In this document: one piece after another, positions 1-9,741 of the stretch
Layout: the number at the start of each line of letters is the position of its first letter
How positions within the stretch are numbered: the stretch's first letter is position 1
From: an uncultured Methanobrevibacter sp.
GTDB taxonomy: Archaea; Methanobacteriota; Methanobacteria; Methanobacteriales; Methanobacteriaceae
NCBI RefSeq assembly: GCF_902774605.1
Contig: NZ_CACYJE010000012.1
Location: forward strand, 1 to 58,205
Direction: 5' to 3'
DNA: 58,205 nucleotides
Program-made: the position numbers and the translations under genes
Notes under the pieces: generated by a model
What the model was told of the DNA's origin: nothing
The model's input: only the letters and a program-made list of their open reading frames with translations
Database searches by the model: none

Positions 1-27
1 GTCCATATTATAATATTTAGAAAAAAC

Positions 28-37
28 TTTATATATA
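28..37 (+). promoter_or_regulatory. TATA box of the M50-ycaO-tfuA operon
   Basis: The run TTTATATATA is a good archaeal TATA box. Its centre is about 25 bases before the ATG at 58, so transcription should start at or within a few bases of the start codon and the mRNA is probably leaderless. No ribosome-binding site is seen before the ATG, which fits. Confidence 0.6.
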
Positions 38-57
38 AAATTAGATATTTTAACATT

Positions 58-699
58 ATGTTTAAATTTACAGCAAGTGAAGTAAGAGATTTAATAATTG
101 CATTCATCGTAATTTCACTCTGTTTTGCAATAGTGCAAGGTGGAAGGGATACAAATGCAATATTATCCATCCTGCCGATTGTCATGGTTGGTGTCGGAGC
201 AGGATTCATTCTGCACGAGCTTGGGCACAAATTCGTGTCAATGAAGTACGGCTACTGGGCCGAATTCAAGTTATGGCCTCAAGGATTAATATTTGCACTT
301 GTAACATCATTTTTCGGTTTCGTATTCGCAGCTCCAGGTGCGGTCTACACCTATGCGAACTACATGACTGATGAAATCAATGGTAAAATCTCAATTGCAG
401 GACCTATTGTCAATATCATTTTGGCTTTAGTGTTTTTAGCGATTGCCACATCAGTTTACCAGTCCGCTTTCACATCAAGTGATGCATTGCTAATATTCAT
501 CATTTGTGCAACAGGATACTCCGTCAACAGTTTCCTGGCAGTGTTCAACCTGCTTCCTATAGGCAACCTCGACGGGTCTAAAGTATTGACTTGGAATTTC
601 GGAATCTGGATTGTTACAATCGCTATCGCAGGAATTTTAACCGCCGCATCAATGACCATTGGTGTTGAAAATATTGTTAGATTAATCTTAGGAATGTAA
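58..699 (+). CDS. Site-2 protease-like M50 family membrane metalloprotease
   Basis: This is a membrane-embedded zinc protease of the M50 (site-2 protease) family, 213 residues with about five to six hydrophobic segments. The zinc motif HELGH is at residues 53-57, and the second family motif NLLPIGNLDG (about 164-173), carrying the third metal ligand Asp, is also present. Both catalytic elements are intact, so it should be active. There is no PDZ or CBS domain, so it is a minimal form. Its substrate cannot be told from sequence. One base separates its stop from the ycaO start, so the two are almost certainly co-transcribed from the TATA box at 28-37. Whether the protease has anything to do with the YcaO/TfuA modification is unknown. 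Confidence 0.88.
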   Translation: MFKFTASEVRDLIIAFIVISLCFAIVQGGRDTNAILSILPIVMVGVGAGFILHELGHKFVSMKYGYWAEFKLWPQGLIFALVTSFFGFVFAAPGAVYTYANYMTDEINGKISIAGPIVNIILALVFLAIATSVYQSAFTSSDALLIFIICATGYSVNSFLAVFNLLPIGNLDGSKVLTWNFGIWIVTIAIAGILTAASMTIGVENIVRLILGM

Positions 700-700
700 A

Positions 701-1903
701 ATGACAAACGAACTCACATACTTTAAAGGAACTCATAGGGTAATAGCTCCCAAGAAAACTATTGAAATCAATGAAGACAAATTGAAGACCGCTGGAATAA
801 CCCGTATTGCAGACATTACCGATTTGGATCGTATAGGATTGCCAGTGTATACTGCAATCAGGCCCACAGCCGAGGATGGTGCAATCAGCATCTATGGGGG
901 AAAGGGAATCAGCAAAGACCATGCAAAAGCCTCAGCGATGATGGAAGGCTTTGAGAGATACTCATCTGAAAAACAAGCTGATGATGAAGTCATCATAAGC
1001 ACAGTCGATAGCATTTCAAGCCATGGCAATTACATTGACCCAAAATCATTGAACCTGCCAAAGGAATTTGAAAAAAGGGACATCGGCGACATGAATTTGG
1101 AATGGAGCCTTGCTCATGATTTGATTACCTGCGAGGATTACTACATCCCATCCAATGCAATCTACCATCCATACAACAGTGGGGAGGATGTTGATAGTTT
1201 ATTCAAGTCCAACACTAACGGCCTTGCTTCAGGAAATGTTTTGGAAGAAGCAATCCTGCACGGTATTTTTGAAGTCATTGAAAGGGATGCATGGAGCATT
1301 TTCGAGCTGACCCACAAGAACTATTCTCAAATCAACCTGGAGACAATTGAAAGCGATGTCATCAATGAAACCATTGACAGGTTCACTTCAAACGGAATCA
1401 ATATCAAGCTGATGGATTTCACAGCAGACATCAATGTACCGACAATAGCCGCTTCAGCAGACGATACCGTTACAAGGGATGCCGGATTGTTGACCCTGGG
1501 GATTGGAACACATCTTGACCCGGAAGTTGCAATACTTAGGGCATTGACTGAAGTTGCCCAAAGCAGAGCCACACAAATCAACGGTGCTCGTGAAGACACA
1601 GTCCGGGCGGATTTTGCACGTGAAGCCGGTTATGAGAGAATGAAAAGAATTAATAAGTTCTACTTCAAGCAGGAGGATGAGCAGGTTAACCTTGCAGACA
1701 TTGAAAACAAGTCCACCACTTCAATAAGTGACGATTTGGATATCGTCAAGGAGGAATTGGTGTCCAATGAAATCAAGCATGTGCTCTATCATGATTTGAC
1801 CCGTCCCGAAATTGATGTCAGCGTTGTTAGAGTAGTGATTCCTGAAATGGAAATGTATGCCATTGATCCTTCCCGTGCAGGTTACAGGTTTTTAAGAGTT
1901 TGA
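701..1903 (+). CDS. ycaO: YcaO family protein, probable McrA thioglycine synthase
   Basis: YcaO enzymes use ATP to activate a peptide-bond carbonyl. With TfuA, the methanogen members are known to install thioglycine in the alpha subunit of methyl-coenzyme M reductase. The 400-residue protein has the YcaO hallmarks: the early SAMMEGFERYSSE segment, the central GLASGNVLEEAILHGIFEVIERDA region with the conserved acidic ATP/Mg ligands, and the later TEVAQSRA motif. The adjacent tfuA gene supports the McrA assignment rather than a role in a peptide natural product: no precursor peptide, transporter or dehydrogenase is nearby. Start at ATG 701, with a weak TTAGGA before it. The stop overlaps the TfuA start region. 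Confidence 0.9.
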   Translation: MTNELTYFKGTHRVIAPKKTIEINEDKLKTAGITRIADITDLDRIGLPVYTAIRPTAEDGAISIYGGKGISKDHAKASAMMEGFERYSSEKQADDEVIISTVDSISSHGNYIDPKSLNLPKEFEKRDIGDMNLEWSLAHDLITCEDYYIPSNAIYHPYNSGEDVDSLFKSNTNGLASGNVLEEAILHGIFEVIERDAWSIFELTHKNYSQINLETIESDVINETIDRFTSNGINIKLMDFTADINVPTIAASADDTVTRDAGLLTLGIGTHLDPEVAILRALTEVAQSRATQINGAREDTVRADFAREAGYERMKRINKFYFKQEDEQVNLADIENKSTTSISDDLDIVKEELVSNEIKHVLYHDLTRPEIDVSVVRVVIPEMEMYAIDPSRAGYRFLRV

Positions 1904-1908
1904 GATTT

Positions 1909-2565
1909 ATGGTTAAGATTATAGTTTATACTGGATTGTCCCTGCCTTTCGATGAAGCAAGAGACATATTGGATTCAACTGAGGATGTTGAAGTCATATA
2001 TAAAAGACCCATTCAGAGAGGAGACCTAAATTTGGCATTGAAGGAAAATCCAGACATCATTGCAATTATAGACGGCGTTTTTCATCAGAACTCCGCTGTT
2101 GGACATAAGGAAATACTTAAAGTCATGAAAAGCGGCGTTAAAGTGTTCGGCGCTTCAAGCATGGGCGCCTTAAGGGCATCGGAACTGGATTCACTGGGCA
2201 TGATTGGTGTTGGATACTGTTATAACCAGTATGCAAGCGGGGCGATTGATTCCGATGATGATGTTGCAGTGATGCTTGACAGCGAAAGCCTGGAGGCATT
2301 GTCCGTTCCCCTAATCAGCATGAATTATGTTTTTGAAAATGCCGTATGTGAAAATATCCTGACTGAAAGTGAACGGGAAGAGTTGAGCAGTATTGCAAAG
2401 GAGACTTTTTACCCTAAAAGGAATTATGCTCAAACCTTATCCGAGTCCAGCCTAAGCGATGATAAAAAGGCCGAACTGATTGACTTTATCCGTGAAAGTG
2501 AGGATATCAAGAAGAGTGATGCGGTTGAATTATTGAATTACATTAAAAATTGCATTTATGAGTGA
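1909..2565 (+). CDS. tfuA: TfuA-like protein, partner of YcaO
   Basis: TfuA proteins work with YcaO in peptide thioamidation, probably as the sulfur-delivery partner. The protein reads KIIVYTGLSLP, then IAIIDGVFHQ and VFGASSMGALRASEL, the conserved TfuA core. I chose ATG 1909 (218 residues). A TTG at 1900, overlapping the ycaO stop (TTGA), would add three residues and give translational coupling; no ribosome-binding site decides between them. It is the last gene of the M50-ycaO-tfuA operon. Together with ycaO it points to thioglycine in McrA, a core methanogenesis modification. Confidence 0.87.
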   Translation: MVKIIVYTGLSLPFDEARDILDSTEDVEVIYKRPIQRGDLNLALKENPDIIAIIDGVFHQNSAVGHKEILKVMKSGVKVFGASSMGALRASELDSLGMIGVGYCYNQYASGAIDSDDDVAVMLDSESLEALSVPLISMNYVFENAVCENILTESEREELSSIAKETFYPKRNYAQTLSESSLSDDKKAELIDFIRESEDIKKSDAVELLNYIKNCIYE

Positions 2566-2739
2566 TGAGATATATAATCACTGGAAACTTTTTGTAAAAT
2601 CACAACCATCATACCATTAAAACAATTCTTCAATTGATTAAATAGTAAGAAATAGAAAAAAATATGTTTTAATTAACCAATGCTTAAAGAAAATGATATC
2701 ATGAACAATAGCAAAAAAAGGTAAAATAAATGAATTGAA

Positions 2740-3201
2740 TCATCTATTTTTCATTTCCTTATATTTTTTCAAAACAATATCTGGTGTATCAATACTTTGA
2801 TCGAAAGTGGCATTGAATTCTTTTTCTTCAAAATCATCCTCCACTTTACGAATGCCCTTTAAAGAGATTGATCCACCATCAATTTTAAACCCTACATTGT
2901 CTGCTACAACGGAAATCAGATTGATTTTGATTTCAGAAGCATATTCCAATGTTTGATTGGCAGTGACCTCATACTTCAAATCCAAAGTCTTATGAGGCAT
3001 AATTTCATTGACTGTTCTTTTAATAACCGAATCGAAAAGTTCCAAAAACTTCACGGCAGGTGGCAGATTATTAGCCCACCAATAGGTAATGACAGAATTC
3101 AGGACAATATTGTGTTCGGCAAAATCATCATAGAATCTTGCACGAACCCCAACATGACTATCATCTGTTTTTATCACTAATACTGGACTAACTACCATCA
3201 T
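2740..3201 (-). CDS. Conserved hypothetical protein, 153 aa
   Basis: I do not recognise this family with confidence. The protein is soluble, with no signal peptide or membrane segment, acidic in its C-terminal half, and looks like a compact alpha/beta domain (start MMVVSPVLVIKTDDSH). It starts 7 bases after the stop of the four-CBS gene on the same strand, so it is the last gene of the operon UspA -> CBS -> this protein. The context hints at a role in stress or energy sensing, but this is inference only. ATG at 3201 or 3198 could be the start. Confidence 0.7.
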   Translation of the reverse strand: MMVVSPVLVIKTDDSHVGVRARFYDDFAEHNIVLNSVITYWWANNLPPAVKFLELFDSVIKRTVNEIMPHKTLDLKYEVTANQTLEYASEIKINLISVVADNVGFKIDGGSISLKGIRKVEDDFEEKEFNATFDQSIDTPDIVLKKYKEMKNR

Positions 3202-3208
3202 ATCACAA

Positions 3209-4051
3209 TTATTCTGTCACTAATGCTTTGATTAAATCACTTGCTCTTACAAGTCCTACTAAATCTCCTTCAACACCGATTACAGGAATCTGTTCAATGT
3301 TTAATGTTTTCATTTTTTTAGCACAGTCTGAAACCTTGGTTTTTGAGTTTGCAACTTCCACATTTCCAACAGCAACATCGGCAACTACCTTGTCGGTGAA
3401 TTTTAAACTGTTTTTCTCAATGTACAATACGGAAGTGCTGTCCCATGACCATTTGTCTCCTTCAGTTCCAACAGTGGAACTGTGTTCGCTTCTCTCAGAG
3501 ATGATTTCTATTTCAGAAATGAAGTCGGTTTCGGTAAGGATACCTGATAGTTTAGCTTCATCATCTAACGCTAAAACTGATTTCAAACCAAATTGATTCA
3601 TGGTTTCAAAAGCAACGTTCAATGGAGCTTTTTCCCAGGTTGTTGGCACAGTGGTGATCATGTAGTTTTCAACTGCATCATTGATTTCGATTTTGGTCAA
3701 TGCTTTTGACACTAAGTCGAAGGAAGTGATGATTCCCACAAGTTCACCGTCATCGTTAACAACTGGTACTCTTCTAACATTATTCTCCATCATTACACGA
3801 GCAGCGTCCACTACATCATCACCAGGTTTAACTGTGATTAAGTCTCTGCTCATTAACATTGCAATTTGTTCTTCATCAGGATTATTAATTAAATCAGAAC
3901 GAGTTACTAGTCCTACTAAAATGTCAGTATCTTCTTTTACTACTGGAAGCACTGCTTTGTTTTCTTTTCTCATTAAGTCTAAAACTTTTTCACGATTTCC
4001 TGGAACGGAAACACTTACTACATTTTTAGACATTGTTCTTTTAACTAACAT
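3209..4051 (-). CDS. Four-CBS-domain protein
   Basis: A 280-residue protein made of four CBS domains in tandem and nothing else. CBS pairs bind adenosyl ligands (AMP, ATP, SAM), so this is probably a nucleotide-sensing regulator. Repeated signatures are visible: LPVVKEDTDILVGLVTRSDL, RRVPVVNDDGELVGIITSFD, KLSGILTETDF and IPVIGVEGDLVGLVRASDL. The frame is open further upstream to 4120, but the true start is ATG 4051 (LVKRTMSKNVV), with an AAAGGTG ribosome-binding site 6 bases away. The upstream extension would overlap the UspA gene and has no counterpart in CBS proteins. Located between a UspA gene and an unknown gene on the same strand. Confidence 0.88.
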   Translation of the reverse strand: MLVKRTMSKNVVSVSVPGNREKVLDLMRKENKAVLPVVKEDTDILVGLVTRSDLINNPDEEQIAMLMSRDLITVKPGDDVVDAARVMMENNVRRVPVVNDDGELVGIITSFDLVSKALTKIEINDAVENYMITTVPTTWEKAPLNVAFETMNQFGLKSVLALDDEAKLSGILTETDFISEIEIISERSEHSSTVGTEGDKWSWDSTSVLYIEKNSLKFTDKVVADVAVGNVEVANSKTKVSDCAKKMKTLNIEQIPVIGVEGDLVGLVRASDLIKALVTE

Positions 4052-4095
4052 AAAAAACACCTTTATAAAATTCAATAATAAAATGGTAAATAAAA

Positions 4096-4521
4096 CTAAT
4101 GAACTACGAGCACTGCACACTTGGCTGAGTTCACAACCTTGTCCGCTACACTGCCCATAATAAATCTATCGAAACCAGATTTACCTGAACTACCCATTAC
4201 AATTAAATCAACGGCTTCTTCGTCTGCAACCTCCAGGATGACCCTGGCAGGTGAGCCTTCTCTAACCACATGAGTAACCTTTAGATCTTCTTCATTTAGC
4301 TTATCAAATTCCTTAAGATTCTCTTCTGATCTTTCTTTTAGGATTTGATTTAACTGGTATACTTCATCGTCTAATGGAAGCCCGTTAACAAAATTATTTT
4401 CTGTGACACTCACAGCGATTATTTCAGCTCCACTAACACTTGCCAAGAATAAGGCGTGTTTTTGAGCTTTTTTTGCAAATTCTGACCCGTCTGTAGGGAC
4501 CAATATTTTCTTATACATCAT
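4096..4521 (-). CDS. Universal stress protein, UspA family
   Basis: A 141-residue single-domain UspA protein. It begins YKKILVPTDGSEFAKKA and ends with the ATP-binding signature GSSGKSGFDRFIMGSVAD (G-2x-G-9x-G-S), so it belongs to the ATP-binding class of universal stress proteins. I chose ATG 4521 because GGGAGAT lies 4 bases upstream; the ATG at 4527 sits inside that ribosome-binding site. It is the first gene of the operon with the four-CBS protein, and UspA and CBS modules often act together in energy and stress sensing. Confidence 0.9.
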   Translation of the reverse strand: MMYKKILVPTDGSEFAKKAQKHALFLASVSGAEIIAVSVTENNFVNGLPLDDEVYQLNQILKERSEENLKEFDKLNEEDLKVTHVVREGSPARVILEVADEEAVDLIVMGSSGKSGFDRFIMGSVADKVVNSAKCAVLVVH

Positions 4522-4559
4522 TAACATCTCCCATAATATATAGATTTATATCCATGATA

Positions 4560-5714
4560 TTATATGCTAAATTTTTTGTTAATGATATATAATATATTTT
4601 TCGTTTCTGCCCTATTGCATATATTAAGGTAAGGATTTCTAGAAAAAGATTTGTAAACAATAAATTCCGCAAAATTATCCTCTAAAATCATCGACTTTTT
4701 AATTATGTCATTGATTTTAAATCCACAGACATTGGTTGTTGCCATCTTAACCAATTCTGCAGGTTCAATATAACTTCTATAATGCACTGACATAATCTTT
4801 AAAGTGAATTCCAATTCCCTAAGCATGTTGGGTGAGTTGAGCATCACATTGTCAGTTCCGAGCAATGGCTTTAAGCCTAAGTTAAGCATTCTCTTTAACG
4901 GAGCCACACCTACGTTTAATGTAGCATTTGCTCTTGGGCAAACCACAACGTTTTGACCGGATTTGGAAACCAATTCCAAGTCATTGCCCTTAGGATTGGT
5001 CAAGTGCACAAGCTGGTTGAAATCGGCTTCAACCCCCTTAGCTATTTCAGTTTGATTATCATTGTTTAAGGATTCTATTTGGTTGGATTCCGATTCGGCA
5101 ACATGTATTGATGAAATCTTGCCTTGCCTATTGCACTCATCAACAATCAACCGTGCAACCTCCGAGGTTATCTCCCCAAATCCGCTTGGAGCAATTCCGT
5201 CAGCGATTTTTAAAAGTTTGCGAATAGCATGCCTAACCTTGGCCAGGTCAGGGTCATCACCATAAAAACTGTCGTCACGACCAAGGATGATTGGCCTAAT
5301 CGGCAAGTCCGCAGATGCCTTTTTCAATAGTTTAACCCCTTTAAGACCGCCTTCACGATAATCTATGAAGTGTGTTGTACCTGACTCGACCATGTCCTTC
5401 ATTGACTTTCTCATGGCATCAATCAACTCATCATCACCAGCATTAGACAGTGCCACATGCTTAACGCCATTGGGCGGCTTGACCATTTCGCTTAAGCTCA
5501 ATCCGTATCCCTCATCCTTGATTATTGAGTCCCCAATGTGAACATGACCGTTAATGAAAGAGGGACTTACCACTGCCCCATCAACATCTATGATTTTACC
5601 TTCTTTGGCGTCTTTAGCGATTTCAATGATTTTACCATCGTCAACAACAATGTTTTCACGAACAGGCTTTAAATCTTGGCCCTTTAATATTAATCCGTTA
5701 GATATAGTGAACAT
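4560..5714 (-). CDS. Amidohydrolase family metal-dependent hydrolase (cytosine/adenosine deaminase-like)
   Basis: A 384-residue TIM-barrel amidohydrolase. The N-terminal beta-sandwich strand (SNGLILKGQDL), the metal motif NGHVHIGDS, a later HVAES (metal His), HLTNPKGN and GTDNVM (catalytic/metal Asp) are all present, so the mononuclear metal site of the deaminase-type amidohydrolases looks complete. Substrate is unknown; the archaeal relatives include cytosine-deaminase-like and adenosyl deaminases. The last ~40 residues (after NDIIKKS) look atypical and basic and may be a lineage-specific tail. It is transcribed in the same direction as the UspA operon, whose first ATG is 38 bases past its stop. 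Confidence 0.8.
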   Translation of the reverse strand: MFTISNGLILKGQDLKPVRENIVVDDGKIIEIAKDAKEGKIIDVDGAVVSPSFINGHVHIGDSIIKDEGYGLSLSEMVKPPNGVKHVALSNAGDDELIDAMRKSMKDMVESGTTHFIDYREGGLKGVKLLKKASADLPIRPIILGRDDSFYGDDPDLAKVRHAIRKLLKIADGIAPSGFGEITSEVARLIVDECNRQGKISSIHVAESESNQIESLNNDNQTEIAKGVEADFNQLVHLTNPKGNDLELVSKSGQNVVVCPRANATLNVGVAPLKRMLNLGLKPLLGTDNVMLNSPNMLRELEFTLKIMSVHYRSYIEPAELVKMATTNVCGFKINDIIKKSMILEDNFAEFIVYKSFSRNPYLNICNRAETKNILYIINKKFSI

Positions 5715-5930
5715 TAAAGGAAAATCTAATTTTTTTTATTAATATATTTTTTGCAAGCAAAACAATTTGTTTTAAAAATTCTCACTAGATTAAAATAAAA
5801 ATTCAACCCCTTCCAGTTGGAAATCCGATTTTTCAAAAGAGTAATATAGATTAAAAAATATAATATTATTAACAGTTTTTTTAAGACTCTAATGATTTGA
5901 ATTAAACCTCATCAACAAACTTATCAATGG

Positions 5931-6524
5931 GTGATTTTCATTAACTCTCAGGAAATAAGATACTTTTACAGGAATATTGTTAAAACTGGTGATGTATACC
6001 GAGTTAAATATAACAATAAGGATTATGGAGAGTTCAGAAAGTTATCTGATGCATTATATGAAAGGGACGCACTGTTTTTTTGCAACTTTGATTATGACCT
6101 TCTTGTGGAATGCGACCTTGAAAACAAGTATGAGAACATGGAACTTCCGCCGTTTCCAGAAAAAAGACCAAAAGGCCGTATAAAAGGAAGTAAAGTCAAC
6201 AAGACCGAAAGGGAAGGGGAAATACTGTTCAACCACAAGATTAGGAAATTCTATATTCAGAAAGGCGATGAAACCATCGGATCATATGACACAATGACTG
6301 AAGCTTTTTACTACAAGAAGCTTTTGATGGACAACAACTGGGACATGTCAGTGTTAAAAACCCACATTACCGAGAAAATTGAAGTCAACATCATCATCGA
6401 TCAAACAAAAGAATATAAAGTCAAGCTTAATTTCTGTCCTAAGTGTAAAAGCAGGTTGAAAATCGGTGAAGAGGAATGCCCTTCATGCGGTATTAACATT
6501 AAAGACTATTTATATAATAATTAA
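5931..6524 (+). CDS. Hypothetical protein with duplicated AP2-like segments and a C-terminal zinc ribbon
   Basis: I do not recognise the family. The C-terminus has a clear zinc ribbon (FCPKCKSRL, then ECPSCGINI). Before it are two similar stretches, at about residues 9-60 and 95-135, each with an aromatic-rich strand region followed by a helix (YFYRNIVKTGDVYRVKYNNK; RKFYIQKGDETIGSYDTMTE). They resemble AP2-like DNA-binding domains and are joined by a very basic linker (KRPKGRIKGSKVNK). A nucleic-acid-binding regulator is plausible but not shown. Start: GTG 5931 is drawn, but a GGTGAT ribosome-binding site lies exactly where an ATT at 5940 would be the start codon. Confidence 0.65.
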   Translation: MIFINSQEIRYFYRNIVKTGDVYRVKYNNKDYGEFRKLSDALYERDALFFCNFDYDLLVECDLENKYENMELPPFPEKRPKGRIKGSKVNKTEREGEILFNHKIRKFYIQKGDETIGSYDTMTEAFYYKKLLMDNNWDMSVLKTHITEKIEVNIIIDQTKEYKVKLNFCPKCKSRLKIGEEECPSCGINIKDYLYNN

Positions 6525-6549
6525 AAAAAAAAAGAGTTGTGGAGAATAA

Positions 6550-9500
6550 CTATTCCCCATCAGCATATTTGTTTAAAGATTTGACGTTTATTTCACTGTT
6601 CTGAACAGCTTCAATAGCATTCAAGACTGCTCTTGCACCTGCTAAAGTGGTAACGTATGGTATGCCCAGTTCAATAGCTAAACGTCTGATGATATAACCG
6701 TCTTTAGCAGATTGTTTTCCTTCAGAAGTGTTAATGATTAAATCGATTTCCTTGTTGAGGATTGCATCGCGGATGTTCGGTGAACCTTCAGACACTTTCT
6801 TAACAATTTCAACAGTATCCAAACCTGTTGATTCACCAGTTCCTCGGGTTGCAGCGATTTCAAATCCTAAATTAACTGCTTTTTCAGCGATTGGCCTGAT
6901 TTTCTTCTTGTCTGTTTCTTTAACACTAATGAATATTTTACCTTCCTTAGGCAATTCCATGCCTGCTGAAAGCTGTGACTTGTAGAATGCCATTCCGAAT
7001 GTCTCATCAATACCTATGCTCTCACCAGTGGATTTCATTTCAGGTCCAAGCACGGTGTCTGATTCCGGCAATTTGAGGAATGGGAATACTGATTCTTTTA
7101 CAGCAACATGGTCAATCTTGATTTCCTTGGTCAAGTCGAAGTCTTTTAGCTTGGCCCCGTCCATAATCCAGGTAGCCACTTTTGCCAATGGCACGCCGAT
7201 TGCTTTGCTGACGAATGGAACTGTCCTACTTGCACGTGGGTTTGCCTCGATAATGTATACCATTTCCTCATCAGGTTTCACTGCGTATTGAATGTTCATT
7301 AAACCTTTAACGTCTAATTCCAATGCAAGTTTTCTTGAGTTTTCACGGATGGTGTTGAGCATGTGTTCAGGCACTGTTTGAGGAGGTATTACGCATGCGG
7401 AGTCTCCTGAGTGGACACCTGCTTCCTCAATGTGTTCCATGATTCCTGCAATGAACACGTCTTCTCCGTCGCACAATAGGTCAACGTCCAGTTCTATTGC
7501 ATCCTCGAGGAACTTGTCCACAAGAATTGGATGGTCCGGTGAGACTTTAACTGCCTCTTTCATATATTCCTCAAGCTCATTGATATCATAAACGATTTCC
7601 ATCGCCCTTCCACCAATAACGTATGACGGACGCACCAGCACTGGGAATGTGATTCTTTCTGCGATTTCTTTTGCTTCCTCAAATGAGTTTGCGGTTCCAT
7701 ATGGTGCTTGGTGAATGTGTAATTTTTCAAGGAGCTCTGCGAAGAGTTCACGGTCTTCTACACGGTCGATGCTTTCATATGGTGTACCCCATATTTTAAC
7801 TCCAGCATTTGCCAGTGGCACTGCAAGGTTGATTGAGGTCTGTCCTCCGAACTGCACGATTACGCCGTCCGGTTTTTCCTGTTCGATTACTCCCATAACA
7901 TCCTCAAATGTCAATGGCTCGAAGAACAGCTTGTCTGAAATGTCATAATCGGTACTTACTGTTTCAGGGTTGTTGTTGATTAGGATTGTTTCTATTCCAT
8001 CATCTTTTAATGCAAGTGATGAGTGTACACAACAGTAATCGAATTCTATACCCTGACCTATTCTGATTGGTCCTGCACCTAGAATCACCACTTTCTTCTT
8101 GTTGGTTGATGTTAACTCGTTACCCTTGTCATAGCTGCTGTAGTAGTATGGTGTTTTTGCCTCGAATTCAGCTGCACAGGTGTCAACCATCTTATATGAT
8201 TGTTTGATATTGTATTTGTTGAGCAGGTTTCTAATGTACTCTTCGGTTTGACCGGATAATTCCGCTAGGCGTTTGTTGGAACATCCTATTTGTTTTGCTT
8301 TTCTAAGGTAATCCTCATCATCTAATTTGTCAGCGCTTACCTCGTTTTCGAAGTTGACGATGTTTCTGATTTTGTAAAGGAAGAAATTGTCGATTTTTGT
8401 CAGTTCACGAATCTTGTCGATGTCCATTCCGTCCTTAATGGCTGAGTAGATTTGGAAGTAGATTAAATCTGTCGGATGTGAGAGGTCCTCTTCGGTGTAT
8501 TCCACATATTCGAATCCGTCAAAGCCCATGTCTAGTGATCTTAATGCTTTCTGGAATGCTTCCTCGAAGGTTCTTCCGATAGCCATGACTTCACCGGTTG
8601 CCTTCATTTGAACTCCGACTTCACGGCTGATTCCCTTGAACTTGTCGAATGGCCATCTTGGGATTTTGATAACAACATAATCGATTGCAGGCTCGAATGA
8701 TGCAGGGGTTTCCTTTGTGATGTCGTTTTTGATTTCATCCAATGTCATTCCGAGAGCTATTTTGGATGATATCTTAGCGATTGGGTAACCGGTTGCTTTT
8801 GATGCAAGCGCACTACTTCTTGACACACGAGGGTTTACTTCAATTACCTTGTATTCATCGGTTTCAGGGTTTAATGCGAATTGAATGTTACATCCTCCGC
8901 GAATACCGAGCGCTCTGATGATCTTGATTGATGCGTCACGCATTTTCTGAATGGTTTCATCGCATAGGTTTTGGATTGGAGCCACTACGACACTGTCACC
9001 GGTGTGGATTCCCATCGGGTCGATGTTTTCCATGGTACATACGATGATACATGTGTCTTCCTTGTCTCTCATTACCTCGAATTCTATTTCTTTCCATCCA
9101 AGCACTGATTCGTCAATCAATACTTGGTTGATGAAACTCATGTCCAATCCGTGATTTGCTATTTCGATTAATTCCTCTTCGTTGTGAGCTATTCCCCCAC
9201 CGGTACCTCCTAAGGTGAATGCAGGTCTTACGATTACAGGATAACCGATGTCCTCCACTGCCTTGAGTGCGTCTTCAACGCTTTCAACAGCATGACATTT
9301 TGGTATTTCCTCGCCGATTTCCTCCATGAGGTTTGCGAATAGGTCACGGTCTTCAACGTCCTTGATTGTTTGAACGTCGGAACCTAATACTTTGATTCCT
9401 TCGAGTAATCCTAAATCTCCAAGTCCTGTTGCAATGTTTAATCCGGTTTGTCCACCCATTGTTGGTAAAATAGCATCAATTTGTTCTTCTTCAATGATTT

Positions 9501-9726
9501 TTGCAACAACTTCAGGAGTTAATGGTTCAGTGTAAACAGTGTCTGCCATATCTATATCTGTTTGGATTGTAGCAGGATTACTGTTAACGAGTACTGTTTC
9601 TATACCTTCTTCTCTTAATGATTTACATGCTTGTGAACCTGAGTAATCGAATTCTGCAGCTTGTCCGATTTGAATAGGCCCAGATCCAATAATTAATACT
9701 TTTTTAATATCTTTATCTACTGGCAT
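6550..9726 (-). CDS. carB: Carbamoyl-phosphate synthase large subunit
   Basis: Makes carbamoyl phosphate from bicarbonate, ATP and ammonia supplied by CarA, for pyrimidine and arginine synthesis. The 1058-residue length is normal. Two homologous halves are seen, each with a nucleotide-binding start ([40 protein letters not shown]) and an ATP-grasp domain ([39 protein letters not shown]). The C-terminal MGS-like allosteric domain follows ([20 protein letters not shown]). It begins 15 bases after the carA stop, in the order carA-carB, so the two form an operon. No frameshift or missing motif seen. Confidence 0.98.
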   Translation of the reverse strand: MPVDKDIKKVLIIGSGPIQIGQAAEFDYSGSQACKSLREEGIETVLVNSNPATIQTDIDMADTVYTEPLTPEVVAKIIEEEQIDAILPTMGGQTGLNIATGLGDLGLLEGIKVLGSDVQTIKDVEDRDLFANLMEEIGEEIPKCHAVESVEDALKAVEDIGYPVIVRPAFTLGGTGGGIAHNEEELIEIANHGLDMSFINQVLIDESVLGWKEIEFEVMRDKEDTCIIVCTMENIDPMGIHTGDSVVVAPIQNLCDETIQKMRDASIKIIRALGIRGGCNIQFALNPETDEYKVIEVNPRVSRSSALASKATGYPIAKISSKIALGMTLDEIKNDITKETPASFEPAIDYVVIKIPRWPFDKFKGISREVGVQMKATGEVMAIGRTFEEAFQKALRSLDMGFDGFEYVEYTEEDLSHPTDLIYFQIYSAIKDGMDIDKIRELTKIDNFFLYKIRNIVNFENEVSADKLDDEDYLRKAKQIGCSNKRLAELSGQTEEYIRNLLNKYNIKQSYKMVDTCAAEFEAKTPYYYSSYDKGNELTSTNKKKVVILGAGPIRIGQGIEFDYCCVHSSLALKDDGIETILINNNPETVSTDYDISDKLFFEPLTFEDVMGVIEQEKPDGVIVQFGGQTSINLAVPLANAGVKIWGTPYESIDRVEDRELFAELLEKLHIHQAPYGTANSFEEAKEIAERITFPVLVRPSYVIGGRAMEIVYDINELEEYMKEAVKVSPDHPILVDKFLEDAIELDVDLLCDGEDVFIAGIMEHIEEAGVHSGDSACVIPPQTVPEHMLNTIRENSRKLALELDVKGLMNIQYAVKPDEEMVYIIEANPRASRTVPFVSKAIGVPLAKVATWIMDGAKLKDFDLTKEIKIDHVAVKESVFPFLKLPESDTVLGPEMKSTGESIGIDETFGMAFYKSQLSAGMELPKEGKIFISVKETDKKKIRPIAEKAVNLGFEIAATRGTGESTGLDTVEIVKKVSEGSPNIRDAILNKEIDLIINTSEGKQSAKDGYIIRRLAIELGIPYVTTLAGARAVLNAIEAVQNSEINVKSLNKYADGE

Positions 9727-9741
9727 ATGTAATCCCCTTCC

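Noticed and set aside
4052-4120. N-terminal extension of the CBS protein (MCSARSSLVLFTILLL) as a membrane anchor
   Set aside because: It overlaps the UspA gene and the ribosome-binding site AAAGGTG clearly marks ATG 4051 as the start.
6728-9154. Several antisense open frames inside carB
   Set aside because: They mirror a strongly conserved carB, have no ribosome-binding sites and no family resemblance.
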